64,000 nucleotides of DNA from Streptomyces sp. QL37 (GTDB lineage: Bacteria; Actinomycetota; Actinomycetes; Streptomycetales; Streptomycetaceae). The position numbers were made by a program, and so were the translations under genes. The stretch spans positions 248,001 to 312,000 of the forward strand of contig NZ_PTJS01000001.1 in assembly GCF_002941025.1 (NCBI RefSeq), read 5' to 3'. Shown here piece after piece: positions 38,957-46,565 of the stretch; position 1 is the stretch's first letter; each line of letters begins with the position of its first letter. The notes under the pieces are model-generated. The model worked only from the letters and a program-made list of their open reading frames with translations. It was not told the DNA's origin and searched no databases.

Positions 38957-40525
38957 ATGTCCGACAGCACACCGGAGTCCGCCGCCCCTGACCGGCCGGA
39001 CGCCACGGTGCACGACGCGCGGGGTCTGCCCCGGCGTCCGCGGCACGGCTCCCGGCGACGCTCGCGGGCTTCGCTCTGGCTGACCGCCCTCTCCCTCCCG
39101 CCCCTGGCCCTGCTCGCCGCGGCAGCGTGGTTCGGGAGGTCGGTACGGCCCGGCGCGGACGACTGGTGCTTCCTGCCCACGGTGCGGGACCACGGCGTCA
39201 CCGGCCTCGTCGGCCGGTTCTACTTCGACGACAACGGACGGGTCGTCAACGCCGTACTGGTCGGCGCCTACGCGAAGTTCCAGGTCGCGGGTCACCAGTG
39301 GTTCGGCCTGGTCACCGGGGTGCTGACTCTGGCGGTGCTGTGGGCTGCGGCGGTCCTCACACTGCGGCGTCTCCGGCTCACCGTGCCGCGCGGGCTGCCG
39401 CTGCTGATCGCGGCCATGGCGACCGCGCTCTTCCTGTTCGTCACACCCAACACGTACAAGACGTTCTACTGGCCGGCCGCGTCCGTCTCGCACACGATGC
39501 CACCGGTGCTGGCCTGCGCCGCGCTGCTCCCCTTCCTGGCGGCGCGTTCACCCCGCGGCAGAGGTGCGGCCATCGCCGTGGCCCTCGTCGCCGGACCGGC
39601 CATCGGCACGCTCTCGGAGGAGACCGCGATCGTCGTGGCGGTGCTGCTGGTCACCGTCCTCCTCCTCAGCGGCCGCGTCGCGGCCGGTACCTTCCGGCGC
39701 TTCCTCCGCCTCTGGTGCGCGGCAGGCATCACCGGGATCGCCGCCGGGGGCCTCGTCCTGATCACCTCACCCGGCTCGAACGCCCGGCGTGACCGGTTCG
39801 GGGCGGGTACGACGTCCATGGTCGCGCCGGAGTCGCTCGCCGCCTCGTTGCGCGGCTTCGCGGAGATCGCGCTGACCGTGGTCACCACATGGCAGTACGC
39901 CGGGGCGGTCGCGGTGGGGGTGCTCCTGGGGCTGCTGTGCCGGCGCGCGGACGGGAGCCGGCCCGGGCCGCCCACCCACTGGCGTCTGACAGCCTCTGCG
40001 GCGGTGGCCGCACTCCTCGTGTCCGGTTTCCTCTGCACGGTCGTGACCTATCCGGTGTTCCAGGACCGGGTGAGCGATGCGAGCGCCAACCGGCTCTGGA
40101 ACGACTACCTGTTGGTCTACGTGGCCCTGCTCGTCGCCGCCGGCGCGCTCCTGGGACTGGCCGCCCGGCAGCGGGCGCGGAGGACCGGCCCCCTGCAGGC
40201 GGCGTGCGCGGTGCTCTGCGTCCTGGTCTGCTTCGGGCCCACCGTCGCGCTGCTCGACCTCGACACGAACATGCGTGCCCGGGCCGAGGAGTGGGATGCC
40301 CAGGACCGGCGGCTGCGCGAGGGGGCGAGCGCAGGAGCCACCGTCCTGCCGTACGAGCGACTCGTGATCAGTCAGATGCTGGAGCCGTTCAGCCGGCGGG
40401 GGCGCTCGTACTGGCCCGGAGGGTGCGTCGCCGACTACTACAGGCTCGACCGCGTCACCGACGCCACCCGGTCCCCCGGCCACGGACAGGACGAGCCCCG
40501 TTCCGGGCACGGCCCCGAAGGCTGA
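38957..40525 (+). CDS. Polytopic membrane protein, probable DUF6056/GT-C-like transferase
   Basis: This 522-aa protein has a disordered, Arg-rich N-terminus of about 40 residues and then about 10-11 membrane helices. Early in the first outer loop it carries RPGADDWCF, an acidic pair like the catalytic loop of GT-C glycosyltransferases. It follows the GT2-GtrA gene by 6 bp, an arrangement typical of three-component glycosylation systems (lipid-sugar synthase, flippase, transferase). The glycan and acceptor are unknown. Confidence 0.72.
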   Translation: MSDSTPESAAPDRPDATVHDARGLPRRPRHGSRRRSRASLWLTALSLPPLALLAAAAWFGRSVRPGADDWCFLPTVRDHGVTGLVGRFYFDDNGRVVNAVLVGAYAKFQVAGHQWFGLVTGVLTLAVLWAAAVLTLRRLRLTVPRGLPLLIAAMATALFLFVTPNTYKTFYWPAASVSHTMPPVLACAALLPFLAARSPRGRGAAIAVALVAGPAIGTLSEETAIVVAVLLVTVLLLSGRVAAGTFRRFLRLWCAAGITGIAAGGLVLITSPGSNARRDRFGAGTTSMVAPESLAASLRGFAEIALTVVTTWQYAGAVAVGVLLGLLCRRADGSRPGPPTHWRLTASAAVAALLVSGFLCTVVTYPVFQDRVSDASANRLWNDYLLVYVALLVAAGALLGLAARQRARRTGPLQAACAVLCVLVCFGPTVALLDLDTNMRARAEEWDAQDRRLREGASAGATVLPYERLVISQMLEPFSRRGRSYWPGGCVADYYRLDRVTDATRSPGHGQDEPRSGHGPEG

Positions 40526-40529
40526 TGCT

Positions 40530-40549
40530 ATTGTTCTAATTCAATACAA
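40530..40549 (+). promoter_or_regulatory. AT-rich inverted repeat upstream of DUF1648-GntR pair
   Basis: The DNA turns abruptly AT-rich here. ATTG...CAAT (40530-40545) and TTGT...ACAA (40531-40549) overlap as inverted repeats. YtrA-type GntR regulators bind such sites before their own operon. It lies 21 bp before the DUF1648 start. Confidence 0.45.
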
Positions 40550-40569
40550 ACAACTTCGGGGGGAGTCGG

Positions 40570-41517
40570 ATGACCGCCATCAGAAGGGGCGTCCTGACAG
40601 CAGTGCCGTTCGGCGTCGCCACCGCCGCGTACGCCGGCGTCTTTCTGGCGAACCGGGACCGGCTGCCCGACCGGATCGCCACGCACTTCTCGGCGGGCGG
40701 CGGGGCGAACGACTACATGAGCCGGACCACCGCACTGTGGTTCGGGTGCGCTCTGCTCGTCGGCCTCGGGCTGCTGTTCACCGTCATGACCCTGGCCTCC
40801 AGGAAGAGTGCGGGGTCGAGACTGAATGCCGCCGTCGGAGCCGGCACGGCGTTCACGATCGGCTACCCCCTGGTCGCCACGGTCCTCGTCAACGCGAACG
40901 TCCAGGATCCCGCCGAGGCTCGACTTCCCCTGTGGCATGTCGCCGTACTGCTCGCCGGGGGCGTGGCCACCGGCGCGCTGGCCTGGCGGCTGATGGGCGC
41001 GGGGCCGCCCCCGGAGCCCGTACCGCCGACGCCCCCGCTGTCTCTCGCCGAGGGCGAGGCCGCCGCCTGGAGCCGCACCATGGTGTCCCGCGTGCTGCTG
41101 ACGGTGGCCGGGGCGGTCGCACTCGCCGGCCTGTTCGCCCTGGTGTCCGGCGCCTTGCTGACGGGACTGCCGCTGCTCGCGCTCGGCCTGATCTGCGCCC
41201 CGTTCGCCGGCGTGCGGGTCACCGTCGACCGGCGGGGCGTGACGGTCACCTCGACGGTCCTGCCACGGCCTCGGCTCGCCCTGCCGCTCGGCGGTATCGT
41301 CGGCGCCGACAGCGTCGAGGTCGACGCCGTGGGAGAATTCGGCGGCTGGGGCTACCGGATACGGCCCAACCGGCGCGGTGTCCTGCTGCGTTCGGGAGAG
41401 GCACTCTCGGTCCGCACGACCGGAGGACGCGAATACGTGGTCACCGTCGACGACTCGACCACCGCTGCCGCGCTGCTCAACGGACTGACGGGCCGTCAGG
41501 CAAGCCAGCGCGACTAA
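40570..41517 (+). CDS. DUF1648-domain membrane protein
   Basis: This 315-aa protein has about 5-6 membrane helices. The N-terminal DUF1648 motif LPDRIATHFSAGGGANDYMSR (about residues 31-51) is clear. The C-terminal third is a soluble PH-like beta domain (VTVDRRGVTVTSTVL, YRIRPNRRGVLLRSGEALSV). Start: ATG after GGGGGGAG. In many Gram-positive bacteria DUF1648 proteins are encoded beside YtrA-type GntR regulators and are linked to cell-envelope stress; the molecular role is unknown. Confidence 0.82.
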   Translation: MTAIRRGVLTAVPFGVATAAYAGVFLANRDRLPDRIATHFSAGGGANDYMSRTTALWFGCALLVGLGLLFTVMTLASRKSAGSRLNAAVGAGTAFTIGYPLVATVLVNANVQDPAEARLPLWHVAVLLAGGVATGALAWRLMGAGPPPEPVPPTPPLSLAEGEAAAWSRTMVSRVLLTVAGAVALAGLFALVSGALLTGLPLLALGLICAPFAGVRVTVDRRGVTVTSTVLPRPRLALPLGGIVGADSVEVDAVGEFGGWGYRIRPNRRGVLLRSGEALSVRTTGGREYVVTVDDSTTAAALLNGLTGRQASQRD

Positions 41518-41582
41518 GGGTTGCGATGCGTGACCAGACCCCGCTCCCTGATCCGGCCTGATCCGAACGAAAGGCCCTAGCG

Positions 41583-41981
41583 ATGCTGTTCCGCGTACTC
41601 CCCGGCTCGCCCGTACCGCTGGGCGAGCAGATCGCCGCCTGTGTGCGCGGGGCGATCGCCGACGGCACGGCGGCTCCTGGTGAGCGGCTGCCACCTGCCC
41701 GCGAGGTCGCCGAGTCGCTGGGCGTCAACGTGCACACCGTGCTCCGCGGCTACCAGCGGCTCCGGGACGAGACCCTGATCGAGCTGCGCCGCGGCCGGGG
41801 CGCGGTGGTCACCGCGGCGCCCGGCGCCGCGGGCCGGGCCCGGCTCACCGAGGCCGTGCACGGCGTCATCAGCCAGTCCCGCGAACTCGGCCTCACGGCG
41901 GAGGAGTTCCTGGCCCTGGTCCACAGCGGCCTGGCGAGTGCGCCCGCCGCGAGGCCCGGCTCCGGAGACCCGGCGCGCTGA
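41583..41981 (+). CDS. GntR-family regulator, YtrA type
   Basis: The protein has 132 aa, short as in the YtrA subfamily. The N-terminal winged helix contains PLGEQIAACVRGAIADG, LPPAREVAESLGVNVHTVLRGYQRL and ELRRGRGAVVT. A small C-terminal dimerising helix pair follows, with no large effector domain. It lies 65 bp after the DUF1648 gene and probably represses the pair through the AT-rich inverted repeat at 40530. Confidence 0.9.
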   Translation: MLFRVLPGSPVPLGEQIAACVRGAIADGTAAPGERLPPAREVAESLGVNVHTVLRGYQRLRDETLIELRRGRGAVVTAAPGAAGRARLTEAVHGVISQSRELGLTAEEFLALVHSGLASAPAARPGSGDPAR

Positions 41982-42029
41982 ACGGCGACCGCCCGACCGG
42001 ATCAGTAACACGCGTGATACACGTGCCTG

Positions 42030-42058
42030 TTGAAGCTTTCTCGGAGTGATCATAGACT
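42030..42058 (+). promoter_or_regulatory. HrdB-type promoter of S15 peptidase gene
   Basis: -35 TTGAAG (42030-42035), 17-bp spacer, -10 TAGACT (42053-42058). The match to the Streptomyces housekeeping consensus is strong. It predicts a 5' leader of about 145 nt before the GTG at 42210. Confidence 0.7.
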
Positions 42059-42209
42059 TCACCGCCGTCGGCTCCGGTTCGCGTCCGCGACTGTGATCCA
42101 GCTCCGTGGACGTGCGCGTCCAACGCTGCGCTCCTCACGGCGGGCCCGGGGGCCGCTGCTCGGCCTGCACCACTGCGACACCCCGTACCCACCAAGCCGG
42201 GAGAAGCAT

Positions 42210-44087
42210 GTGAGAGCACGTCGTACGGCCGGATGGGCCGCCTCAGCACTCGTCACCACCCTCGCGCTGACCGGCGTCCTCGCCGGCCCCGCAGCCGCCT
42301 CCGGGCCCGCCGCGGCGCAGGAGCGGACGGGGCCGGTCGCCACCGCGGCCGGCCCCGTCACACATCAGGAGAACGACCGCGTCCCCGAGGGCTCTGCCTG
42401 GACGCAGCACTACTTCCCGTCCTCGGACCGCTCCGGCACCGAACTCCACGCCGACGTGCTGCTGCCCGAGGGGCTGCCGAAGAAGGCGAAGGTGCCCGTC
42501 ATCCTCTCGGTCGGCCCGTACTTCGGGCACTCCGGGCAGTCGGGCGTCGAGGGCTGGACCCACACCGGCCCCTCCGACCGGTTCCAGGACTTCATCGAGG
42601 GCACCGACCTCTTCGACCAGGGTTACGCCTTCGTCATGGTCGACCTGCGCGGCTTCGGCGGCTCCACCGGCTGCCTCGACTGGGGCGGCCCCGGCGAGCA
42701 GGCGGATGTGAGGGCGGCGATCGACTGGGCCGCGAAACAGCCCTGGTCCACAGGCGCGGTGGGCCTGTACGGCAAGTCGTACGACGCCGTGACCGGTCTG
42801 ATCGGCAACAACCTGGACCAGCGCGCGCTCAAGGCCGTCGTGGCCCAGGAGCCGGTCTGGGACATGTACCAGTACATCTACTCGAACGGCGTGCCCCGCC
42901 CGAACGTCACCGGCACCGCCAACGCCTACAACTCCATCGCGACGCAGGCACAGTTGCCGGACGACGACCCGCGCTATCTGGCCAACTCCCGCTACGAGCA
43001 ATCCCATCCGGAGTGCCTGACGCAGAACGCGGCGGGCTACCGGATAGCCGACCAGGACGACCCGTTCTGGACCGCACGGGACCTGGCCAAGGCGGCCAGG
43101 GGCACCGACACCCCGCTCTTCGTGACCCAGGGCTTCATCGAGAACAACACCAAGCCCGAGGAGATGCAGGAGTATCTGGACAACCACAAGGGCCCCGAGC
43201 GCGGCTGGGTCGGCCAATGGGAGCACGTACGCGGCGGGGACCGCACCAGCGACGGGCGCCTGTCCATGGGACGTGAGGGCTGGTATGACGAGACGCTCTC
43301 CTTCTACGACCAGTACCTCAAGGGCATCAGGCCGGAGGTCCGCTACCCGGCCTACTCGGTCGAGGACTCCACCGGTGCGTGGCGGGCCCAGAAGACCTGG
43401 CCGGTCGTGGAGCGTTCCGTCAACCTCCCCCTGGGCGGCGGCTCGTACGTGGACGACGGTGGCCTCTCCTCCCTCGCCGCCCTGGCGACGTCCGGGCTGC
43501 CGTCCCTCCGGGAGCGTGTGAAACCGTCCGGTGAATGGGACATGGAGAACGCGCCCACGACCGACCCGACGGCACCGAGGGGCCTGACCGAGGGGCAAGC
43601 ACTGCTCCAGGAGGCGGGCAAGGTCACATCGAGTTTCTTCGTCTGGTCCGAGGCGCTGAAGAAGCCCGTCCGGATCACAGGAACCCCGCAGATCTCCCTG
43701 AGAGCAGAGGGAGAGGGCAATGTCATGCTCAAGCTGTACGACGTCGCCCCGGACGGCACCGCCGTCATGTTCGACGAGCAGGTCTCGCTGCTCTCCACGG
43801 GCAGGCTCACCGTCGATCTCAAGGCGACCGACTGGACGCTGGCGGCCGGTCACGTCCTCGCTGTGGAGGTCGGCTCCATCCGGACGGGCTCGTGGCGCGA
43901 CACCCCGTCCGGCGAGACGATCGACGTCAAGGGCGCACGGCTCCGACTGGCCCTGGACGACCCGTCCGACGACGCCCCCACCGGCGGTGCCCGCTCGCCG
44001 TACCTGGACACCTACCTGGGCCAGTACACGGTGGATCTGCCGGCCGGTCCCGCCTCGTTCACGGTGGTCCCCGGCGGCCGCCTCTGA
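42210..44087 (+). CDS. Secreted S15-family X-Pro dipeptidyl-peptidase / CocE-NonD hydrolase
   Basis: The protein has 625 aa. GTG 42210 follows GGGAGAA. The signal peptide has RARR, a hydrophobic stretch and the LAGPAAAS cleavage region. The catalytic domain (about 60-380) contains YGKSYDAVTG with the nucleophile Ser near 190 and VDLRGFGGSTGC before it. A His-bearing HVRGGDRTSDG stretch fits the triad. The C-terminal beta-jelly roll (about 420-620; GTPQISLRAEG, LLSTGRLTVDLKA) is the typical PepX_C domain. It cleaves X-Pro dipeptides or ester/amide bonds outside the cell. Confidence 0.92.
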   Translation: MRARRTAGWAASALVTTLALTGVLAGPAAASGPAAAQERTGPVATAAGPVTHQENDRVPEGSAWTQHYFPSSDRSGTELHADVLLPEGLPKKAKVPVILSVGPYFGHSGQSGVEGWTHTGPSDRFQDFIEGTDLFDQGYAFVMVDLRGFGGSTGCLDWGGPGEQADVRAAIDWAAKQPWSTGAVGLYGKSYDAVTGLIGNNLDQRALKAVVAQEPVWDMYQYIYSNGVPRPNVTGTANAYNSIATQAQLPDDDPRYLANSRYEQSHPECLTQNAAGYRIADQDDPFWTARDLAKAARGTDTPLFVTQGFIENNTKPEEMQEYLDNHKGPERGWVGQWEHVRGGDRTSDGRLSMGREGWYDETLSFYDQYLKGIRPEVRYPAYSVEDSTGAWRAQKTWPVVERSVNLPLGGGSYVDDGGLSSLAALATSGLPSLRERVKPSGEWDMENAPTTDPTAPRGLTEGQALLQEAGKVTSSFFVWSEALKKPVRITGTPQISLRAEGEGNVMLKLYDVAPDGTAVMFDEQVSLLSTGRLTVDLKATDWTLAAGHVLAVEVGSIRTGSWRDTPSGETIDVKGARLRLALDDPSDDAPTGGARSPYLDTYLGQYTVDLPAGPASFTVVPGGRL

Positions 44088-44167
44088 TCCTCGGCAGACG
44101 TCCTCTTGCCGGTGTGTGTGTCCGCGGTTGTACCGTCGACGCACCGACCGGCAGGAGGCTGCACGAC

Positions 44168-44986
44168 ATGCGGGTGACGACGGCGAGCGCGGCGGCACGG
44201 TCCGGCCGCGCGAACGAGGACTTCGCCGGTGCCGTGCCGACGGCGGCGGTGCTGGTCGACGGGGCCGGCATCCCCGGCACCGGATCGGTCTGCCCGCACG
44301 GTGTGGCCTGGTACGCCGCGCGCCTGGGAGGCAGCCTTCTCCGCCTCCTGTCCCCCGCCGGTGCCCCCGGTCTCCCGGCGCTGCTGGCCGCGGCCATCGA
44401 GCAGGTGACGGACGATCACCGGGACACCTGCGACGTCGCCGACCCCGTCAGCCCGTCGGCGGCCGTCGCCGTGCTGCGCGTGTCCGAGGGCATCGCCGAG
44501 TATCTGGTCCTGGGTGACGCGGTCCTCGTGCTCGACACGGCGGAAGGGGCACCGCTCGTCGTCTCCGATCCCCGGGAGGTGGCCATCAGCCGGTCGTACG
44601 AGGCCGCGCTCGAAGCCACCGCCGAGGGCAGCGACGCGTACCACCGGATCCTCCGGGACCTGCGCGCCAACCGGAACCGGCCGGGCGGCTTCTGGGTGGC
44701 CAAGGACGACCCGCGGGCGGCCGACGAAGCGGTCACGGGAAGCCGTCCGGTGTCCGGGCTGTCCGGTGCCGCCCTGCTCAGCAACGGCGCCGGGCGCCTC
44801 GTGGACCTGTTCCGGCTCTCCGACTGGCCGGAGGTCATGAGCGTGCTGGCGTCGAGCGGTCCCGCCGAGATCATCCACCGGGTCCGGCAGGCGGAGGCGC
44901 GCCACGCGGTGGCGGCGGACGATGCGACCGTCGCGCACTGCACCGACCTCGCGTCAGGCCCGGGTTCCGGCCCCGGCGAGGCCTGA
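44168..44986 (+). CDS. PP2C/PPM-type phosphatase-like protein, altered metal motif
   Basis: The protein has 272 aa. ATG 44168 lies 11 nt after GGAGG. PPM motifs in order: RSGRANEDF, VLVDGAG, YLVLGDAVLVL, LLSNGAG and VAADDATV. The motif that is normally SDG, whose Asp binds catalytic metal, has Asn (near residue 206), so activity may be reduced or lost. The N-terminal half otherwise keeps the fold. It stands alone after the peptidase, with a strong terminator that starts inside its own last codons. Confidence 0.8.
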   Translation: MRVTTASAAARSGRANEDFAGAVPTAAVLVDGAGIPGTGSVCPHGVAWYAARLGGSLLRLLSPAGAPGLPALLAAAIEQVTDDHRDTCDVADPVSPSAAVAVLRVSEGIAEYLVLGDAVLVLDTAEGAPLVVSDPREVAISRSYEAALEATAEGSDAYHRILRDLRANRNRPGGFWVAKDDPRAADEAVTGSRPVSGLSGAALLSNGAGRLVDLFRLSDWPEVMSVLASSGPAEIIHRVRQAEARHAVAADDATVAHCTDLASGPGSGPGEA

Positions 44987-45002
44987 CGCGAGGTCGGTGC
45001 AG
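44938..45002 (+). terminator. Long-stem terminator overlapping PP2C-like gene end
   Basis: A perfect 22-bp inverted repeat (44938-44959 with 44981-45002), separated by 21 nt. The left arm and loop encode the last 16 or so residues of the PP2C-like protein, and the stop codon lies in the right arm. Confidence 0.85.
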
Positions 45003-45090
45003 CCTCCGCCGCGGCCCGGCGGGGCACCCGCCCGCGACCACCCTTCGGCCGCCGCCAGTCTCACCTGCTGAAATGCCTGCCGGTCAGGAC

Positions 45091-45120
45091 TTGAGCCGGG
45101 CGGTGCGGCTCCCCCACAAT
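45091..45120 (+). promoter_or_regulatory. Promoter of the first sulfur leader ORF
   Basis: -35 TTGAGC (45091-45096), 18-bp spacer, -10 CACAAT (45115-45120). Transcription would begin around 45127-45128, at the ATG of the leader ORF, so the mRNA is probably leaderless. Confidence 0.55.
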
Positions 45121-45127
45121 GCCTGAC

Positions 45128-45208
45128 ATGACCGCTGCTGCCGACTTCCTCGTGGCGCGCCTGCACGTCGACCTGTGTCGCCAGTCCAGCGCGACCTGTC
45201 GCCGCTGA
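45128..45208 (+). CDS. Putative cysteine-responsive leader peptide 1 (26 aa)
   Basis: The short ORF encodes a 26-residue peptide ending ARLHVDLCRQSSATCRR. The core H-V-D-L-x-R-x-S-S-A-x-C matches the actinobacterial leader peptides found upstream of sulfur-assimilation genes, which in mycobacteria act as cysteine-sensing attenuators. It has two Cys codons, the second three codons before the stop. It lies 205 bp before ssuD. An in-frame ATG at 45119 would add three residues, but the promoter position favours 45128. Confidence 0.75.
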   Translation: MTAAADFLVARLHVDLCRQSSATCRR

Positions 45209-45413
45209 CGCCTGCCGGTCCCTCGGGGCCTCAGCGCCGCCGGCCCTGAGCTCCTCGCGCATCCGCATCCCCGCGGCACCACCGCGCCGCGGTCATCTCT
45301 CCCCGTGTCCCCGCGTGTCTCGACGCGTACCCGACCGTACGTCGCCGGGAGCCGCGGCATGCCCTGTTCGGCATGCCGGCACGCCGTCCTCCGCACCCCT
45401 CGGGAGCTTCCGC
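45209..45413 (+). other. Attenuation region between leader 1 and ssuD
   Basis: This 205-bp transcribed spacer has no ORF. It contains the 9-bp hairpin at 45355-45378 and ends in the ssuD ribosome site GGGAG. This is where ribosome position on the leader would have to be converted into a change of RNA fold. Confidence 0.5.
45355..45378 (+). terminator. Candidate attenuator hairpin before ssuD
   Basis: CGGCATGCC pairs with GGCATGCCG around a CTGTTC loop (9 bp), ending 35 nt before the ssuD ATG. No U-run follows. It could be an intrinsic attenuator or could affect access to the ribosome site. Confidence 0.45.
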
Positions 45414-46565
45414 ATGTCTGCTCTTACCTTCCACTGGTTCCTGCCCACGACCGGTGACAGCCGCCACGTCGTCGGCGGCGGCCACGGCTCCACTCCCGGC
45501 AGCGCCGGCGGAGACCGGCCTGCCTCCATCGAGTACCTCGGCCAGATCGCGCGCACCGCGGAACAGCTCGGCTTCGTCGGGGCGCTCACCCCCACGGGGG
45601 CGTGGTGCGAGGACGCCTGGCTGACCACGGCCATGCTCACCCAGGTCACCGAGCGGCTGAAGTTCCTGGTCGCCTTCCGTCCCGGCCAGATAAGCCCGAC
45701 GCTGTCGGCGCAGATGGCGGCGACCTACCAGCGGCAGTCCCACGGCCGGCTGCTGCTCAACGTCGTCACGGGAGGCGAGTCCGCCGAGCAGCGCGCGTAC
45801 GGTGACTTCCTCGACAAGGACCAGCGGTACGCCCGTACCGGGGAGTTCCTGGACGTCGTGCGGCGGCTCTGGGCCGGTGAGACCGTCGACCACCACGGCG
45901 AGCATCTGCGGGTCGAGGCGGCCGAGTTGACCAGGCTGCCCGATCCGGTGCCGCAGATCTACTTCGGCGGCTCGTCGCCCGCGGCCGGTGAGGTGGCGGC
46001 ACGGTACACCGACGTGTATCTGACCTGGGGCGAACCGCCGCAGCAGGTGAAGCAGAAGATCGACTGGGTGCGCTCGCTGGCCGCCGCCCAGGGACGCTCC
46101 GTACGGTTCGGCATCCGCCTGCACACCATCAGCCGGGACACATCGGCCCAGGCGTGGGCCGAGGCGGAGCGGCTCCTCGCCGCCATGGACCCGGAGCGGG
46201 TCAAGGCGGTGCAGCGCGGCCTCGCGACCAGCGAGTCCGAGGGCCAGCGGCGGATGCGCGAGCTGCACAACAGCGGGGACACCGGCAACCTGGAGATCTA
46301 CCCCAACCTGTGGGCGGGCGTCGGCCTGGTGCGCGGCGGTGCGGGCACGGCGCTGGTGGGCAGTCACACGGAGGTCGCGAACCTCATCGAGGAGTACCAC
46401 CGGCTCGGCATCGACGAGTTCGTCCTGTCCGGCGTGCCCCACCTGGAGGAGGCGTACTGGTTCGGCGAGGGTGTCCTGCCGCTGCTGGAGAAGCGCGGTC
46501 TGTGGCAGCACCCGGCCGGCCCGCGCACCGTCGAGGCGGGCATCGTCCCGTTCGCCGGCCGGTGA
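45414..46565 (+). CDS. ssuD: FMNH2-dependent alkanesulfonate monooxygenase
   Basis: The protein has 383 aa, the usual SsuD length. This LLM-class TIM barrel starts LTFHWFLPTTGDSRHV and carries TPTGAWCEDAW (with the conserved Cys), KFLVAFRPG, LLLNVVTGGE, and the Arg-rich C-terminal GVPHLEEAYWFGEGVLPLL. It splits C1-C14 sulfonates to aldehyde and sulfite using reduced FMN from a partner reductase, which is not in the window. ATG 45414 follows GGGAG. It is coupled by GTGA to an MHS transporter and preceded by a cysteine-type leader ORF. Confidence 0.92.
   Translation: MSALTFHWFLPTTGDSRHVVGGGHGSTPGSAGGDRPASIEYLGQIARTAEQLGFVGALTPTGAWCEDAWLTTAMLTQVTERLKFLVAFRPGQISPTLSAQMAATYQRQSHGRLLLNVVTGGESAEQRAYGDFLDKDQRYARTGEFLDVVRRLWAGETVDHHGEHLRVEAAELTRLPDPVPQIYFGGSSPAAGEVAARYTDVYLTWGEPPQQVKQKIDWVRSLAAAQGRSVRFGIRLHTISRDTSAQAWAEAERLLAAMDPERVKAVQRGLATSESEGQRRMRELHNSGDTGNLEIYPNLWAGVGLVRGGAGTALVGSHTEVANLIEEYHRLGIDEFVLSGVPHLEEAYWFGEGVLPLLEKRGLWQHPAGPRTVEAGIVPFAGR

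Noticed and set aside
37190..39493. 767-codon minus-strand frame opposite the GT2-GtrA genes
   Set aside because: Shadow of the plus-strand genes; charged low-complexity translation without family features.
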